A DNA stretch of 64,000 bases from Acidobacteriota bacterium (GTDB lineage: Bacteria; Acidobacteriota; Terriglobia; Terriglobales; Acidobacteriaceae): assembly GCA_003225555.1 (NCBI GenBank), contig QIAM01000077.1, forward strand, positions 1-64,000. Direction: 5' to 3'. The position numbers and the translations under genes were made by a program. The stretch's first letter is position 1, and every line of letters begins with the position of its first letter. Positions 45,499 to 54,971 of this stretch are shown piece by piece. Below the pieces are notes generated by a model. It saw only the letters and a list, made by a program, of their open reading frames with translations, searched no databases and was not told where the DNA came from.

Positions 45499-46857
45499 TC
45501 AGTCTCGTGGATAATCGTCCGCCCTTGCCGGCAACGACTCGCCCCGATCGGGAACCATGAAATACTGCGGACGCGCTTTTTCCCACTCCACCATGCTGAG
45601 GCCGGAGGGATCGTACAGAATGCGTCCAGCACGAATCGTCATGCGGGCCATCAATCGTACATTTGCATCCATCCTGGCGACACCGCAATCAATGTAGCTG
45701 AAATGCCCCTTCATCAGATCCAGCACGGCAATGTCTGCGTCCTTGCCGATTGACAAGGTGCCTAACTCCGGCCGGTGGATCTCGCTCGCGGGATTGACGG
45801 TTGACCGGCGGATGACATCGTCCAGCGGTACCCCCATCGCTAGGAATTTTGACATCACATTGTTCATACTGACAGTCGTGTAATCGCCGGTGTGCAAATC
45901 GGTGGACATGGAATCGGGGATGAACCCCTGCTTTGAAGCGGGCACTGCATTTCGGAACCAGAAACTGCCGGCACCATGCCCCACATCAAAAATCACGCCT
46001 CGGGCACGGGCCTCTCCGATGGCGGGGTTGAGCTTGCCGTCGGGGAGGATAATAGGAAATTGCTGGGCGAAGACGTGCGTGTGTATGTCGCCCGGCCTCA
46101 TTTTCTTTAGTATCAGGTCCTCGTAAGTTCTCTCCGGTCGCGGCCAAAAATCGAACATGACCGGAAGGTTGGTCACCGTGGCACATTCAACCGCCCGGTC
46201 AACCGCCACCCAGGGCACGTGTTCTGCATCCCAGGCTTCCTTGGTCCAGTAATGGGCGGTTTTTACTCCCACAATGAGGTCTGGATATTTCTTGATGGTG
46301 TCGGCACAGAGCTTCGCATCCATCTGGTCCAGGCTTTGTTCGAGTCCACCGCTCATGCCATTGGCCACGATGTTGAGGAAAGCCAGCACTCGCACTTTGG
46401 CACGGTCAATGACTTCTTCCTTTTCCTGGAGGAAAGTCTCCGCACCGGAAGTGCCCGCGTCCACTATAGTGGTGACTCCTGACTGCAGCGCGAGATCTGC
46501 CGGAACTCCAAGTGGCAAAGCATGCGCTCGCGCTTCAGGAGCGAACCAGTTCAGTGGCGCCCCTCCATGACCCACATGAAAGTGAATGTCGATGAGCCCG
46601 GGTGTAACGTAGAGCTTCGAGGCATCCACAACTTTTCCTGCCTGGTCAGCCGGGATATTTTTTTCGACGGCAGCGATTTTGCCCTGGAAGACAGCGACGT
46701 CTCGTACCTCATCGATGTGGTTAGCAGGGTCAATCACATGACCGCCCTTTAACAGCAGGTCGTAACGAGGCGCTTGGGCAAACATCACGACAGGAGATCC
46801 GAGGGCGATTGCGATGACTGCAATTATTGCGAGTGGCATCTTGATCCAGTTCTGCAT
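45499..46857 (-). CDS. exported amidohydrolase/deacetylase-family metallohydrolase
   Basis: A 452-residue amidohydrolase with an N-terminal signal peptide (MPLAIIAVIAIALGSPVVMFAQ). The catalytic barrel shows LLLKGGHVIDPANHIDEVRDVAV, the metal motif TPGLIDIHFHVGHGG, GVTTIVDAGTSG, a conserved Lys in VGVKTAHYW, IHTHVFAQQ, FDVGHGAGSFWF and the Asp-containing TDLHTGDY. The C-terminus has HRPELGTLSIGKDADIAVLDL. The family includes deacetylases and dihydroorotase-like enzymes and is often encoded beside a SelA-like PLP enzyme, as here. Predicted role: hydrolysis of an N-acyl or cyclic amide substrate in the periplasm. Confidence 0.88.
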   Translation of the reverse strand: MQNWIKMPLAIIAVIAIALGSPVVMFAQAPRYDLLLKGGHVIDPANHIDEVRDVAVFQGKIAAVEKNIPADQAGKVVDASKLYVTPGLIDIHFHVGHGGAPLNWFAPEARAHALPLGVPADLALQSGVTTIVDAGTSGAETFLQEKEEVIDRAKVRVLAFLNIVANGMSGGLEQSLDQMDAKLCADTIKKYPDLIVGVKTAHYWTKEAWDAEHVPWVAVDRAVECATVTNLPVMFDFWPRPERTYEDLILKKMRPGDIHTHVFAQQFPIILPDGKLNPAIGEARARGVIFDVGHGAGSFWFRNAVPASKQGFIPDSMSTDLHTGDYTTVSMNNVMSKFLAMGVPLDDVIRRSTVNPASEIHRPELGTLSIGKDADIAVLDLMKGHFSYIDCGVARMDANVRLMARMTIRAGRILYDPSGLSMVEWEKARPQYFMVPDRGESLPARADDYPRD

Positions 46858-47020
46858 AGGGACCTTCCGTTGTTCGTCGAAGCGAAAGTGTATCTAGTGG
46901 GAATGAGATTGTCACCATTCCTCGCAAATCGAGGTCAGCCAGGGTTGTAAAGAAGATCGCCGCTAGCGTAGTCTGGTCGCTGTTTTTGGTTCGATCGGGC
47001 TGTAAATCGAGAACCGGCTC

Positions 47021-48181
47021 ATGGATCGCCGCACTTTCGTCAAGGCTGGTTGCATAGGAAGCGCCTCGCTGCTGGTGGAGGGGCTTGATCCGATGGTCCG
47101 AGCGGACGCCGCTCCGCCTATAGCACCGCCCGTCGAACTCCACGGACTGCCAGGTTACAAACCTTCGCCCCTTGGTATGCCCGGTCTATTTCCCGGCCGG
47201 GTTATCGAGATCCGCGACCCGAGCGTTATCGTACGCAATCGCGTTTCACAGCCGGTTGTGAGCCATATGTTGGAGCACGCGATGAAGGAGTTGACGGGGG
47301 AAAAGTCCGCGCGGGCGGCATGGGCAAAGTTTGTTGAATCCCGCGACATTGTTGGAATCAAGATTAACCCATCGGGTGCGCCAGCTTGCTGCTCCTCTCC
47401 CGAAATCCTGCGTGAGATTATCGGCTCAGTTCAGTCTATTGGCGTTCCCGCGCGTAACATCCTGGTCTATGATCGGTATTCGTATGAAATGGACATCGGC
47501 AGCTATCAGGCGCTGCTGCCTCCAGGCGTTCGCATTGTAGGCATTCAGGACGCCTTCGTGGATGCTTCCGGGTACGATCCGAATGTGTATTGCGCGGCCA
47601 ACTTTTTCGGCGAGTGGGAAACCCGCTCCTATGCGGCCAGTATCGTGTCTCAGGTAGTGACGAAAATTATCAACGTGCCGACCATGAAGGACCATTCGGC
47701 ATCCGGTGTCACCGGATGCCTCAAGAACCTGGCCTACGGGACATTTAACAATGTGGCGCGTTCCCATCGTGCGCCCCATTCCTTTACGAACCCGCTGATC
47801 GGGCTGATGTGCACAGTCGAACCCTTACGTTCGAAGGCTGTGCTGCATATTATGGACGGCATGCGGCAGGTATGGCACGGCGGGCCGCTCACCCAGGTCC
47901 AGGATTTCATCGATCAGCCCGGCATTCTACTAGTGGCAACGGATCCTGTCGCTCTCGACACCATCGAACTGGAGGCCATTGAAAAGAAGCGCCGCGAACG
48001 GGGCTCACCTTCTCTGTGGCAACACGATCCGAGCACCATCACAACAGACAACAACGAGTTTTTTCACGACGCCTCGAAAAACTTGTTCTTTCGCCAGCCT
48101 GGACATATCGCAGCGGCTGGGAAACTCGGCCTTGGCGTCGCCGACCTGAAGCAGATCGATCACCGTCCACTCTCGGCCTGA
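47021..48181 (+). CDS. DUF362 protein with Tat signal
   Basis: A 386-residue protein of the DUF362 family. The N-terminus has a twin-arginine motif (MDRRTFVKAGCIGSASLLVEG). The core shows DIVGIKINPSGAP, SIGVPARNILVYDR, VVTKIINVPTMKDHSASGVTGCLKNLAYGTFNN (the family's K-H...GxTGxLKN motif; split reading) and LVATDPVALDTIELEAIEKKR near the end. DUF362 proteins often accompany iron-sulfur or flavin enzymes, but the extra 4Fe-4S cysteine clusters are not present here. It begins a four-gene operon: stop and next ATG are adjacent. The actual activity is unknown. Confidence 0.85.
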   Translation: MDRRTFVKAGCIGSASLLVEGLDPMVRADAAPPIAPPVELHGLPGYKPSPLGMPGLFPGRVIEIRDPSVIVRNRVSQPVVSHMLEHAMKELTGEKSARAAWAKFVESRDIVGIKINPSGAPACCSSPEILREIIGSVQSIGVPARNILVYDRYSYEMDIGSYQALLPPGVRIVGIQDAFVDASGYDPNVYCAANFFGEWETRSYAASIVSQVVTKIINVPTMKDHSASGVTGCLKNLAYGTFNNVARSHRAPHSFTNPLIGLMCTVEPLRSKAVLHIMDGMRQVWHGGPLTQVQDFIDQPGILLVATDPVALDTIELEAIEKKRRERGSPSLWQHDPSTITTDNNEFFHDASKNLFFRQPGHIAAAGKLGLGVADLKQIDHRPLSA

Positions 48182-49234
48182 ATGATGACGACGGAAACAG
48201 CCAAGTCTGATCCCGGAGACTGGCCCACCCTGCTCAAAGATAACGCCCGCACGGGAGGCCAGGGGCAATATCGGACACGTTCGCCGGAAGGAGCGGTCTG
48301 GCAGTTTCGTACCGGCAGTTCTGTGCGTTCCGCGCCTGTGCTTGAGGACGGCATATTGTATGTCGCGTCTGTCAGCGGCGTACTGCATGCCATCGACGCG
48401 GTTACAGGCAGATCAAAATGGAAATTTCAGGCGGCGGGTCAAATTCATTCCACGCCCTCGCTTTCCGGAGATCGAATCCTGTTCGGGTGCGATGACGGGA
48501 AAGTCTACTCCCTTGATCGGCATGCCGGATACAGGCTGTGGGAAGCGCCGAGCGAAGCTGAAGTCTGGGCCTCTCCGGCGGTTCGCGGTGGAGTCGTCTT
48601 TTTCGGGAGTGCGGACGCGCGGGTTTACGCCGTTGACGCAACGAGTGGGCGGACACGGTGGGTCCAGGAACTTGGCGGGAGAATCTATTCCACTATTTAT
48701 GCCGCCGAGCAGCAACTCTATCTGGGATGCGGAGACGGCAAAGTGTATTGCCTGGGCTCGTCATCCGGAAAAACATTGTGGAGTACATCCACGGGCAATG
48801 GCATCGACTCATCTCCGGCCCTGGCTGGTGACCTGCTCCTGATTGGCTGCGAAGATTTTTTTCTATATGCGATGAACGCTAGCACCGGAGAGGTCCGCTG
48901 GAAGTACGAAACCGGATTAGGCATCGCGTCTTCACCGGCAGTTTCGGGTGACCTGACAGTCATCGGCAGCAAAGACGGCTTTCTATACGCGTTGGAAACG
49001 CAGACTGGCCGCTTGCGCTGGAAGACCGCCGTAGGCGAGGTGGTGACCGCGCCTCCAGTGATCGGCGGCGGGGTTGTCTGTATTCAAGCGGGAGGTACTT
49101 TCGCCCTGGATAGCGCGACGGGCAAGGTTGTCTGGAGAGCTGCCCTGGCGGGGGCAGTCCAGTCGGTCCCAGTGCTCGCGGGTGACACTATCTATCTGGC
49201 GAGCCTGAGCGGTGAGGTTTATGCCCTGCGATAA
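48182..49234 (+). CDS. PQQ-type beta-propeller protein
   Basis: A 350-residue protein made almost wholly of seven or eight propeller blades with the pattern ILYVASVSGVLHAIDAVTG, RILFGCDDGKVYSLDRHAG, LYLGCGDGKVYCLGSSSG. BamB and quinoprotein dehydrogenases share this fold, but the PQQ-ligand residues and c-type heme motif of true dehydrogenases are not seen. It has no signal peptide, unlike BamB, so it is probably cytoplasmic unless exported with a partner. It follows the DUF362 stop with no gap and overlaps apbE by 14 bases. Confidence 0.85.
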   Translation: MMTTETAKSDPGDWPTLLKDNARTGGQGQYRTRSPEGAVWQFRTGSSVRSAPVLEDGILYVASVSGVLHAIDAVTGRSKWKFQAAGQIHSTPSLSGDRILFGCDDGKVYSLDRHAGYRLWEAPSEAEVWASPAVRGGVVFFGSADARVYAVDATSGRTRWVQELGGRIYSTIYAAEQQLYLGCGDGKVYCLGSSSGKTLWSTSTGNGIDSSPALAGDLLLIGCEDFFLYAMNASTGEVRWKYETGLGIASSPAVSGDLTVIGSKDGFLYALETQTGRLRWKTAVGEVVTAPPVIGGGVVCIQAGGTFALDSATGKVVWRAALAGAVQSVPVLAGDTIYLASLSGEVYALR

Positions 49235-50258
49235 GCGACGAGCGGCAGCGCTGATCAGCTTCTTCTTGATCGCTTCTTTTGTCCAGAGCTCGAAAAATCA
49301 AGTTCTTGTTTACAAAAAGAAGTACATCATGGGCACGGTTTTCGAAATCGCTGCCTATGATCAATCATCCGAACATGCCTCAAACGCGATCGAGAAGGCG
49401 TTTCGGGAAATCGTTCGCCTCGATGATCTGCTGAGCAACTACAAACCTGACAGCGCCCTGAGTAACTTGAACCGGTCCGCTCACTTTCACGCCGAAAAAG
49501 TTCCTTCCGACTTGTACCGGGTCATCGATCAGGCCCTTGAGTTTTCCAGGCTTTCAGATGGAAAGTTCGACATCTCCATCGCGCCTCTGGTGAATTTGTG
49601 GAAGGCTGCGCTGCGCGGCGAGGGTATGCCTTCGCGGGCGCAGCAAGAAGAAGTTCGAGGGTGTGTCGGCTACGAGAAGATCGAATTAGCTTCCCCAGAC
49701 CGGATCAGTTTTCGTTCTTCCTGTTTGCAGCTGGACTTGGGCGCCATTGGCAAAGGCTACGCCGTAGACCGGGCGGCTGAGGTGCTGCACTCTCTGGGAA
49801 TCCGCAATGCTTTGATCAACGCGGGGGGAAGTACGATTTTTGCAATGGGATCTCCTCCTGACCAGACGGCCTGGCTTGTACACTTGAGAGATCCTTCGAA
49901 CAAGATAGATCCCCAGGTCATGCTCAAGAATGGGAGTGTGTCCACGTCGGAGCAGACAGCGCCTAGTTTGTTGGGGAACGATTTAGCTGGCCATATCATT
50001 GATCCGGATACAGGAACGCCTCTAAAAACGGAATTCGCGGTCAGCGCCGTCTCAAGAACCGCGACGGAATCGGACGCGCTGTCGACTACCTTGCTGCTGC
50101 TTGGTCCGACGAAGGGCAAGGCGTTGATCAAGAGTGTGCCAGACGTCTCAGCGATTTGGATTTCCCATGAGGCACGAGTGGAAATAGTGATTGGAGGTCC
50201 GCGGATTCTGTTTGGCAGAGGTTTGCACAGTTCTATCAGCCTGGGCAGGATTCCATGA
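49221..50258 (+). CDS. apbE: FAD:protein FMN transferase (ApbE)
   Basis: A 345-residue ApbE-family protein. ATG 49221 is preferred; GTG 49212 lies upstream in frame. A hydrophobic signal/anchor (AALISFFLIASFVQSS) is followed by IMGTVFEIAAYD, the FAD/Mg-binding LDLGAIGKGYAVDRAAEVL, NAGGSTIFAMGSP and the terminal TATESDALSTTLLLLG with its conserved Asp. ApbE attaches FMN covalently to Ser or Thr in target proteins outside the cytoplasm. No FMN-binding (NqrC/RnfG-type) protein is encoded nearby, so the target is unclear. It ends four bases into the next gene (ATGA). Confidence 0.92.
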   Translation: MPCDKRRAAALISFFLIASFVQSSKNQVLVYKKKYIMGTVFEIAAYDQSSEHASNAIEKAFREIVRLDDLLSNYKPDSALSNLNRSAHFHAEKVPSDLYRVIDQALEFSRLSDGKFDISIAPLVNLWKAALRGEGMPSRAQQEEVRGCVGYEKIELASPDRISFRSSCLQLDLGAIGKGYAVDRAAEVLHSLGIRNALINAGGSTIFAMGSPPDQTAWLVHLRDPSNKIDPQVMLKNGSVSTSEQTAPSLLGNDLAGHIIDPDTGTPLKTEFAVSAVSRTATESDALSTTLLLLGPTKGKALIKSVPDVSAIWISHEARVEIVIGGPRILFGRGLHSSISLGRIP

Positions 50259-51691
50259 GCATTTGGAACACATTTCTCGTATGGGTTTTCGTCCTAGTTT
50301 CCACCTCTGCTTGGAGCAGCGTGTTCGTGTATTGGACCGGCTCAGCGTTGCCCCCAGCAAAGGAACTCGGCTTGAACGACCTGGTGCTCTCCTGGAACGA
50401 CAGCTTTTCGTCGCAGGTGAAAGCAGCCCGCAAGCAAGGCTATCGAGTGTATGTCGAGGTTTCGCTTCATCAGGCTGCAGCTGCAGCTAAAACCGGCACA
50501 AGCGGAGTGGAAGGTATCGTCCTCACTGTTCGTCAGTCCGAACGCGCAGAGCTAGAGAAGTCTCTGCCAAAGTTACGATCGGCTCACCCGAAGCTCAGAT
50601 TCCTAGTGCTCAACCCCGATGCTAAGCAACCGCAGATGCGGGGCAGTCTGGTGGTCAAGCGAGACTCCGTGCTTGAAGTATCGAGTCCCACCGCCCAACC
50701 GTGGATTGATACTAACCTTGCCCTGGTCAAGATTGAACAAAGGTCTCATCAAGGGCAAGTTCCGCTGTACACCTTCTCGTGGGGTCTTTCGGACCCCCGT
50801 CAGCAACAACCAGCGGCTACAGCGATGGATTACTTGCTGGCAGTGGCTGAGGCAGGCGCGTTTCATGCTGACTTAATCCTGCAGCTTGATGAGCGCCTGC
50901 AGAAAGCTCTCAGCAATCATGACGCGGAGGCCTGGACGCTCTGGAACCAGGTTCGGTCCTACGCGAGGTTTTACTCAGACGAGGGCGGACAACGGCTGGA
51001 AGCCACTGCCAACGTCGCCGTTGTGGTCGATGATCTCGACACAACTGACGAAGCGATGAATCTGATGGCCCGTCACAACATCCCATTCAAGGTTTTGCTG
51101 CTCGCAGACTTGAAATCAGGGAAACTTGAAGGCTTCAACGTGGTAGTGGTGTTCGCAAAGCCGGACAGAGGAGTTTCTGAGCGAATCGCCGACCTTGCAG
51201 CTCACGGCGAGACTGTCGTGCTGGTGGATGCGCACGGATCTTACCTATGGCAGAACCGTGATGCTGTCCGGTTGAATGAACACGCGGTTGCCTATGCCGT
51301 TGGAAACGGGAAAGTGCTTGAGCTCTCGGAGCCTGTCACAGATCCGGAGATGTTTGCCCAAGACATTCGTCGGCTGCTCGGGAAGGAAAGTGTGCTGCTG
51401 AGTCTTTGGAATGGGTTGACGACCGTCGCTGTACCCTATAGTGAGCATGCCGGAACCCTGAAGGTGCTCGAGTTTGTCAACTACGCAGAAGAGCCGCTTC
51501 GTTTGCAAGTGCAGGTCAAAGGGTCATTTGCTTCCATCCGTTATGAGACACCAGAACATGAATGTTGCGAGTCTCTCTCGCCGGTAAGACACAACGGATT
51601 CACCGAGTTCGTAATCTCGGACTTAAAGATTGCGGGACGCGTGCGTCTGGAATCTAACCGGGCGCCTGATTTCCCAGCAAGTCGCGAGTGA
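50255..51691 (+). CDS. exported protein of unknown function
   Basis: A 478-residue protein I do not recognise. It has a signal peptide (MSIWNTFLVWVFVLVSTSAWS), a first half that resembles a glycosidase-like TIM barrel (NDLVLSWNDSFSSQVKAARKQGYRVYVEVSL, GIVLTVRQSE, LNPDA), a middle Rossmann/amidotransferase-like segment (NVAVVVDDLDTTDEAMNLMARHNIPFKVLLL, NVVVVFAKPDRGVSERIADLAAHG) and a C-terminal beta domain (LEFVNYAEEPLRLQVQVKG). The layout recalls GH42-type beta-galactosidases (barrel, trimerisation domain, beta domain), but no catalytic Glu pair could be confirmed. It overlaps apbE by four bases and ends the operon. Confidence 0.7.
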   Translation: MSIWNTFLVWVFVLVSTSAWSSVFVYWTGSALPPAKELGLNDLVLSWNDSFSSQVKAARKQGYRVYVEVSLHQAAAAAKTGTSGVEGIVLTVRQSERAELEKSLPKLRSAHPKLRFLVLNPDAKQPQMRGSLVVKRDSVLEVSSPTAQPWIDTNLALVKIEQRSHQGQVPLYTFSWGLSDPRQQQPAATAMDYLLAVAEAGAFHADLILQLDERLQKALSNHDAEAWTLWNQVRSYARFYSDEGGQRLEATANVAVVVDDLDTTDEAMNLMARHNIPFKVLLLADLKSGKLEGFNVVVVFAKPDRGVSERIADLAAHGETVVLVDAHGSYLWQNRDAVRLNEHAVAYAVGNGKVLELSEPVTDPEMFAQDIRRLLGKESVLLSLWNGLTTVAVPYSEHAGTLKVLEFVNYAEEPLRLQVQVKGSFASIRYETPEHECCESLSPVRHNGFTEFVISDLKIAGRVRLESNRAPDFPASRE

Positions 51692-52118
51692 GTGCCACTC
51701 ATTGGGCAATCGTTGTGCTCCGTGAACAGGGTAACGCCGCGGCTTACCGATGAATGATAAAACTTTGTTCGACCACTCTTTCCGATTCTGGTTTTGTGTC
51801 AAGTCTGCAGCCGCGCGAGGCTGCCTCTTATCGCTACGTGCGCAATCACTTACGATTCCCTGAAAATCAGCAGTGTCAAGAAGAACTGTTCAAATTCTCT
51901 CTCCCCGACCAAATCCGCAAGCAGTTTATTTGGCCAGTTCCGATGCCCGGGGTCTGAAGCAGCATCGGGGCTCCCGACGTTGCGGAAATGCTAAATGCCC
52001 TCATCGCCTAAGGGCAGTGCTGGCTGCTGATGCGCCTACACACAATTGGCACCACACCACCTGGAGTCGAAGGAGGGTAGTTCAACCACGAGTGCACCCA
52101 GCCCTCGTCCCGTCTCGG
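51692..52118. other. intergenic region without recognisable gene
   Basis: A 427-base gap between the last gene of the DUF362 operon (plus) and the histidine kinase (minus), which converge. Short frames exist on both strands but show no protein-like pattern. No strong hairpin with T-run, repeat or RNA gene was recognised. Confidence 0.5.
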
Positions 52119-53537
52119 CTACGCAGGGGGCTGAGCTTGGGGCAGCACGATTTTTGCCCGGCATCCTTTCTTGTCACGCAGATTCACAAGCTCAATGGAG
52201 CCGCCGTGGGCTTCGGCGATTTGCCGGGAGAGGACCAAGCCGATTCCGCTTCCGGCGGGCTTGGTGGTGTAGAAGGGCACAAACGCATTGCTGGGATTGA
52301 GAAATCCGGGTCCGTTGTCGTCGATGGCGAGAACCAGATCCTTGTCGGTGAGGTCCCAATGCATCACGATATGAGCATCCAAAGTGCCCTGCTGGGATCC
52401 GTTTTCGGCGTGCCGTGGCTCCAGGGCCGCCTCGACTGCATTTCGCAGCAGGTTGATGAGCATCTGCTCGAACTGATCAGGGTCAAGCATCAACTCGATG
52501 TCAGGACCGGGAATAACCTGCACTCGCACTCTGGTCTCGAGTCCGGCAACCCGCTCGACAATCGGGTGGAGCGCAGTCTTGCGGAAAACGGGTGGGGGCA
52601 TCTGGGCGAGTTGACGATACGCCTGCAGGAAACGATTGAGGGAGTCGGCGCGGGTTCCAATAATGGCCAGCCCGCGCTGAAAGTCCTGCCGTGCATCGGC
52701 ATCGTGAACGGTACGGGAAACCTGCGCATTCAGACTGCCTGCAATCGACTTGATTGGCGTGAGTGAATTGTTGAGTTCGTGCCCGAGCACACGAATCAGC
52801 CGTTGCCAGGCGCCGCGCTCTTCTTCCCGCAGGGCTCGGCTCACATCCGACAGAACGACCAGAGTGTGTGGCACACCCTTTTGCCGAAACGAACTCCTGC
52901 GTACCAGCCAGCGCGCGTTCGGGCCATGGAAATGCAACGGAACCAGGGTGCCGCTCTCCACAGACAAGCAGCTGTCGAGCCCGATCTCTTGGGCGGTGCG
53001 ACCCAGAAGTCTTACAGCGGGCTGCTGCAACAGCCGCTCCCCGGCTGAGTTGACTAACCGCAGAACCTGATTCGGGTCGAATGTGAACAGCGGCACCTCG
53101 ACCTCTTCGACTACGCGGCGCAGCAGGGCCGTGGCCTCAATGGCTCGAATCCGCTGATCGGCAAGCAGGTCGGCGAGGGCATTCACCTCAAGGGATAGCT
53201 CGCCCAGCGCATCATCCGTGGCCGCGCCGCGTGCTCGAAAGGAATAGTCCTCTTCCCGCAGAGCGGCGATTACATTGGCCAGAGTCTGCAGTGGCCGCGT
53301 GGTTTGCTCCTGCAACGCCATCGCCAGCAGCCACCAAATGAACAATTCGGCGAACGCCAGCGCGAGCCTGGTCTCCAAAGACCAAGGCTGCGTCCAGATG
53401 AAGACGCCGCTGAGAAGCATGCCGGGTAGGGCTACTAGCAGTGAGAAGAGAGTGATCCGCCGTTCATACAACAGGCGAACCCGCTTGCGGGGAGGTTTTC
53501 GGAATGTGGGATTCGTCCCCAACGGGCTAGAGCCCAT
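52119..53537 (-). CDS. membrane sensor histidine kinase, NtrY-like
   Basis: A 472-residue kinase. Two membrane helices near the N-terminus (ITLFSLLVALPGMLLSGVFI, LALAFAELFIWWLLAMAL) are followed by a HAMP linker, a PAS-like domain (VEEVEVPLFTFDPNQVLRLVNSAGERLL), the H-box GHELNNSLTPIKSIAG (His near residue 251), the N-box NLLRNAVEAAL and the G boxes DDNGPGF and GSGIGLVLSRQIAEAHGG. The order matches NtrY/NtrB-type partners of sigma-54 activators. Its ATG overlaps the stop of the upstream regulator by 11 bases, so the pair is coupled at the end of the export operon. Confidence 0.92.
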   Translation of the reverse strand: MGSSPLGTNPTFRKPPRKRVRLLYERRITLFSLLVALPGMLLSGVFIWTQPWSLETRLALAFAELFIWWLLAMALQEQTTRPLQTLANVIAALREEDYSFRARGAATDDALGELSLEVNALADLLADQRIRAIEATALLRRVVEEVEVPLFTFDPNQVLRLVNSAGERLLQQPAVRLLGRTAQEIGLDSCLSVESGTLVPLHFHGPNARWLVRRSSFRQKGVPHTLVVLSDVSRALREEERGAWQRLIRVLGHELNNSLTPIKSIAGSLNAQVSRTVHDADARQDFQRGLAIIGTRADSLNRFLQAYRQLAQMPPPVFRKTALHPIVERVAGLETRVRVQVIPGPDIELMLDPDQFEQMLINLLRNAVEAALEPRHAENGSQQGTLDAHIVMHWDLTDKDLVLAIDDNGPGFLNPSNAFVPFYTTKPAGSGIGLVLSRQIAEAHGGSIELVNLRDKKGCRAKIVLPQAQPPA

Positions 53538-54939
53538 ACTTTTCCATCCGCCGATAGAGAGCTCCGCGACTGAGCCCCAACACCTCGGCGGCCTGGCTTA
53601 TATTACCGTGGGAACGCTGCAGCGCTTTGCGGATCAGAATCGCTTCCACGGATTCGAGGCTTAGATCTTCCAGATTCTGACTCTGCTGGCGCACTGAGTC
53701 CAATCCCAGGTCGGGGCGTTCGATTTCAGTTCCACGGCACATCAGGACCGCACGCTCGAGGGTGTGCTCTAGTTCACGAACATTTCCTGGCCAGGAGTAT
53801 TGCATGAGCAACTGCAATGCGGAAGCTTCGAAGCCCTGGACTGGCCGCCGGTAACGCGATGCATAGCGCGTGAGAAAATGCACCGCCAGAACAGGGATGT
53901 CTTCCCGGCGTTCTCGTAGTGCGGGCACGTGCATCTCAACCGTATTCAGACGGAATAGCAAGTCTTCGCGGAACTGCCCGGAAGCACACGCGGCTCGAAG
54001 GTCGGTGTTGGTGGCGGAGATTATGCGCACGTCGATGCGGCGGGGCCGGGATGAGCCGACCCGTTCCACCTCACCCGCCTCCAGCACGCGCAACAGCTTC
54101 GCCTGTTGATGGAGCGGCACGTTGCCGATCTCATCGAGGAAGATGGTTCCACCGTCGGCGAGTTCGAAGCGGCCGATGCGATCGGATCGGGCGTCGGTAA
54201 ATGCACCTTTCACATGGCCGAAGAGCTCACTTTCAAAGAGTCCTTCAGGCACCGCGCCGGTGTTTACGGCAATCATGGGACGGGACACCCGGGCAGACAA
54301 AGCATGAAGCGTATGCGCGACCACCTCTTTGCCGGTCCCGTGCTCGCCCGTTATCAAGACATTGGCGTCGGAGGGAGCTACACGGGACATAGTGCCAAGC
54401 AGTGGCTGCATCGCGGCCGCCGTCGCAATGAACTGAGGCCGGCCTTCAGTCTGGAGCAGACGATTCTGAGCTGCCAGACGCTCGGCCTGACGGAGAGCGC
54501 GATGAAGCTCGACCTGGGTCCTCAGGATCGCGAGCAGCCGTTCGTTTTCCCACGGCTTCTGAATGAAGTCGCGTGCGCCGCGGCGCATCGCTTCTACCGC
54601 CAGGTCAATATTGGCCCAGGCCGTCATCACGATGACGGGAGTCGTGTTGTCCTGTGCAACAATCTCAGACAGGAGATCGAGACCCTCGCGGCCGGAAGTT
54701 GTGTCCCGTGTGTAATTCAGGTCGATCAGGACGGAATCGTAAGAGCCGGTAGCCAGTGCTTCACGAACCAATGCCGGAGACCGCGCCGTTTCCACCTCGT
54801 ATCCCTGCGGACGCAGCAGTAGTTCGATGGCTTCGAGAACATGCTGCTGATCGTCCGCGGCGAGAATACGGGGACGGTCCTTGCCACCCTCCAGCGGGGT
54901 GGCGGGAAGGATCTCCTCCGATTTGGCAAGGGGCCGCAT
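53527..54939 (-). CDS. sigma-54-dependent response regulator, NtrC family
   Basis: A 470-residue activator. The receiver ([23 protein letters not shown]) has acceptor Asp in [12 protein letters not shown] and the Lys in FIQKPW. The AAA+ domain has Walker A GEHGTGKE near residue 198, the sigma-54 loop GAFTDA near 245 (canonical GAFTGA), Walker [11 protein letters not shown] and [20 protein letters not shown] Fis-type helix-turn-helix ends the protein ([26 protein letters not shown] split reading). It probably activates the operon it belongs to from a sigma-54 promoter outside or upstream of this window. It follows the TolC-like gene by 32 bases. Confidence 0.93.
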   Translation of the reverse strand: MRPLAKSEEILPATPLEGGKDRPRILAADDQQHVLEAIELLLRPQGYEVETARSPALVREALATGSYDSVLIDLNYTRDTTSGREGLDLLSEIVAQDNTTPVIVMTAWANIDLAVEAMRRGARDFIQKPWENERLLAILRTQVELHRALRQAERLAAQNRLLQTEGRPQFIATAAAMQPLLGTMSRVAPSDANVLITGEHGTGKEVVAHTLHALSARVSRPMIAVNTGAVPEGLFESELFGHVKGAFTDARSDRIGRFELADGGTIFLDEIGNVPLHQQAKLLRVLEAGEVERVGSSRPRRIDVRIISATNTDLRAACASGQFREDLLFRLNTVEMHVPALRERREDIPVLAVHFLTRYASRYRRPVQGFEASALQLLMQYSWPGNVRELEHTLERAVLMCRGTEIERPDLGLDSVRQQSQNLEDLSLESVEAILIRKALQRSHGNISQAAEVLGLSRGALYRRMEKYGL

Positions 54940-54971
54940 GTTTAACTTGCAGGTTGAACTGACACGTCCAA

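Noticed and set aside
47650-47760. DUF362 SGVTG as a proven FMN attachment site
   Set aside because: The string belongs to the family's conserved KH...GxTGxLKN motif, so similarity to the flavinylation motif alone is not evidence; retained only as a question under the operon finding.
51873-52766. A 297-codon plus-strand frame
   Set aside because: Overlaps the catalytic domain of the histidine kinase in antisense; no recognisable domain.
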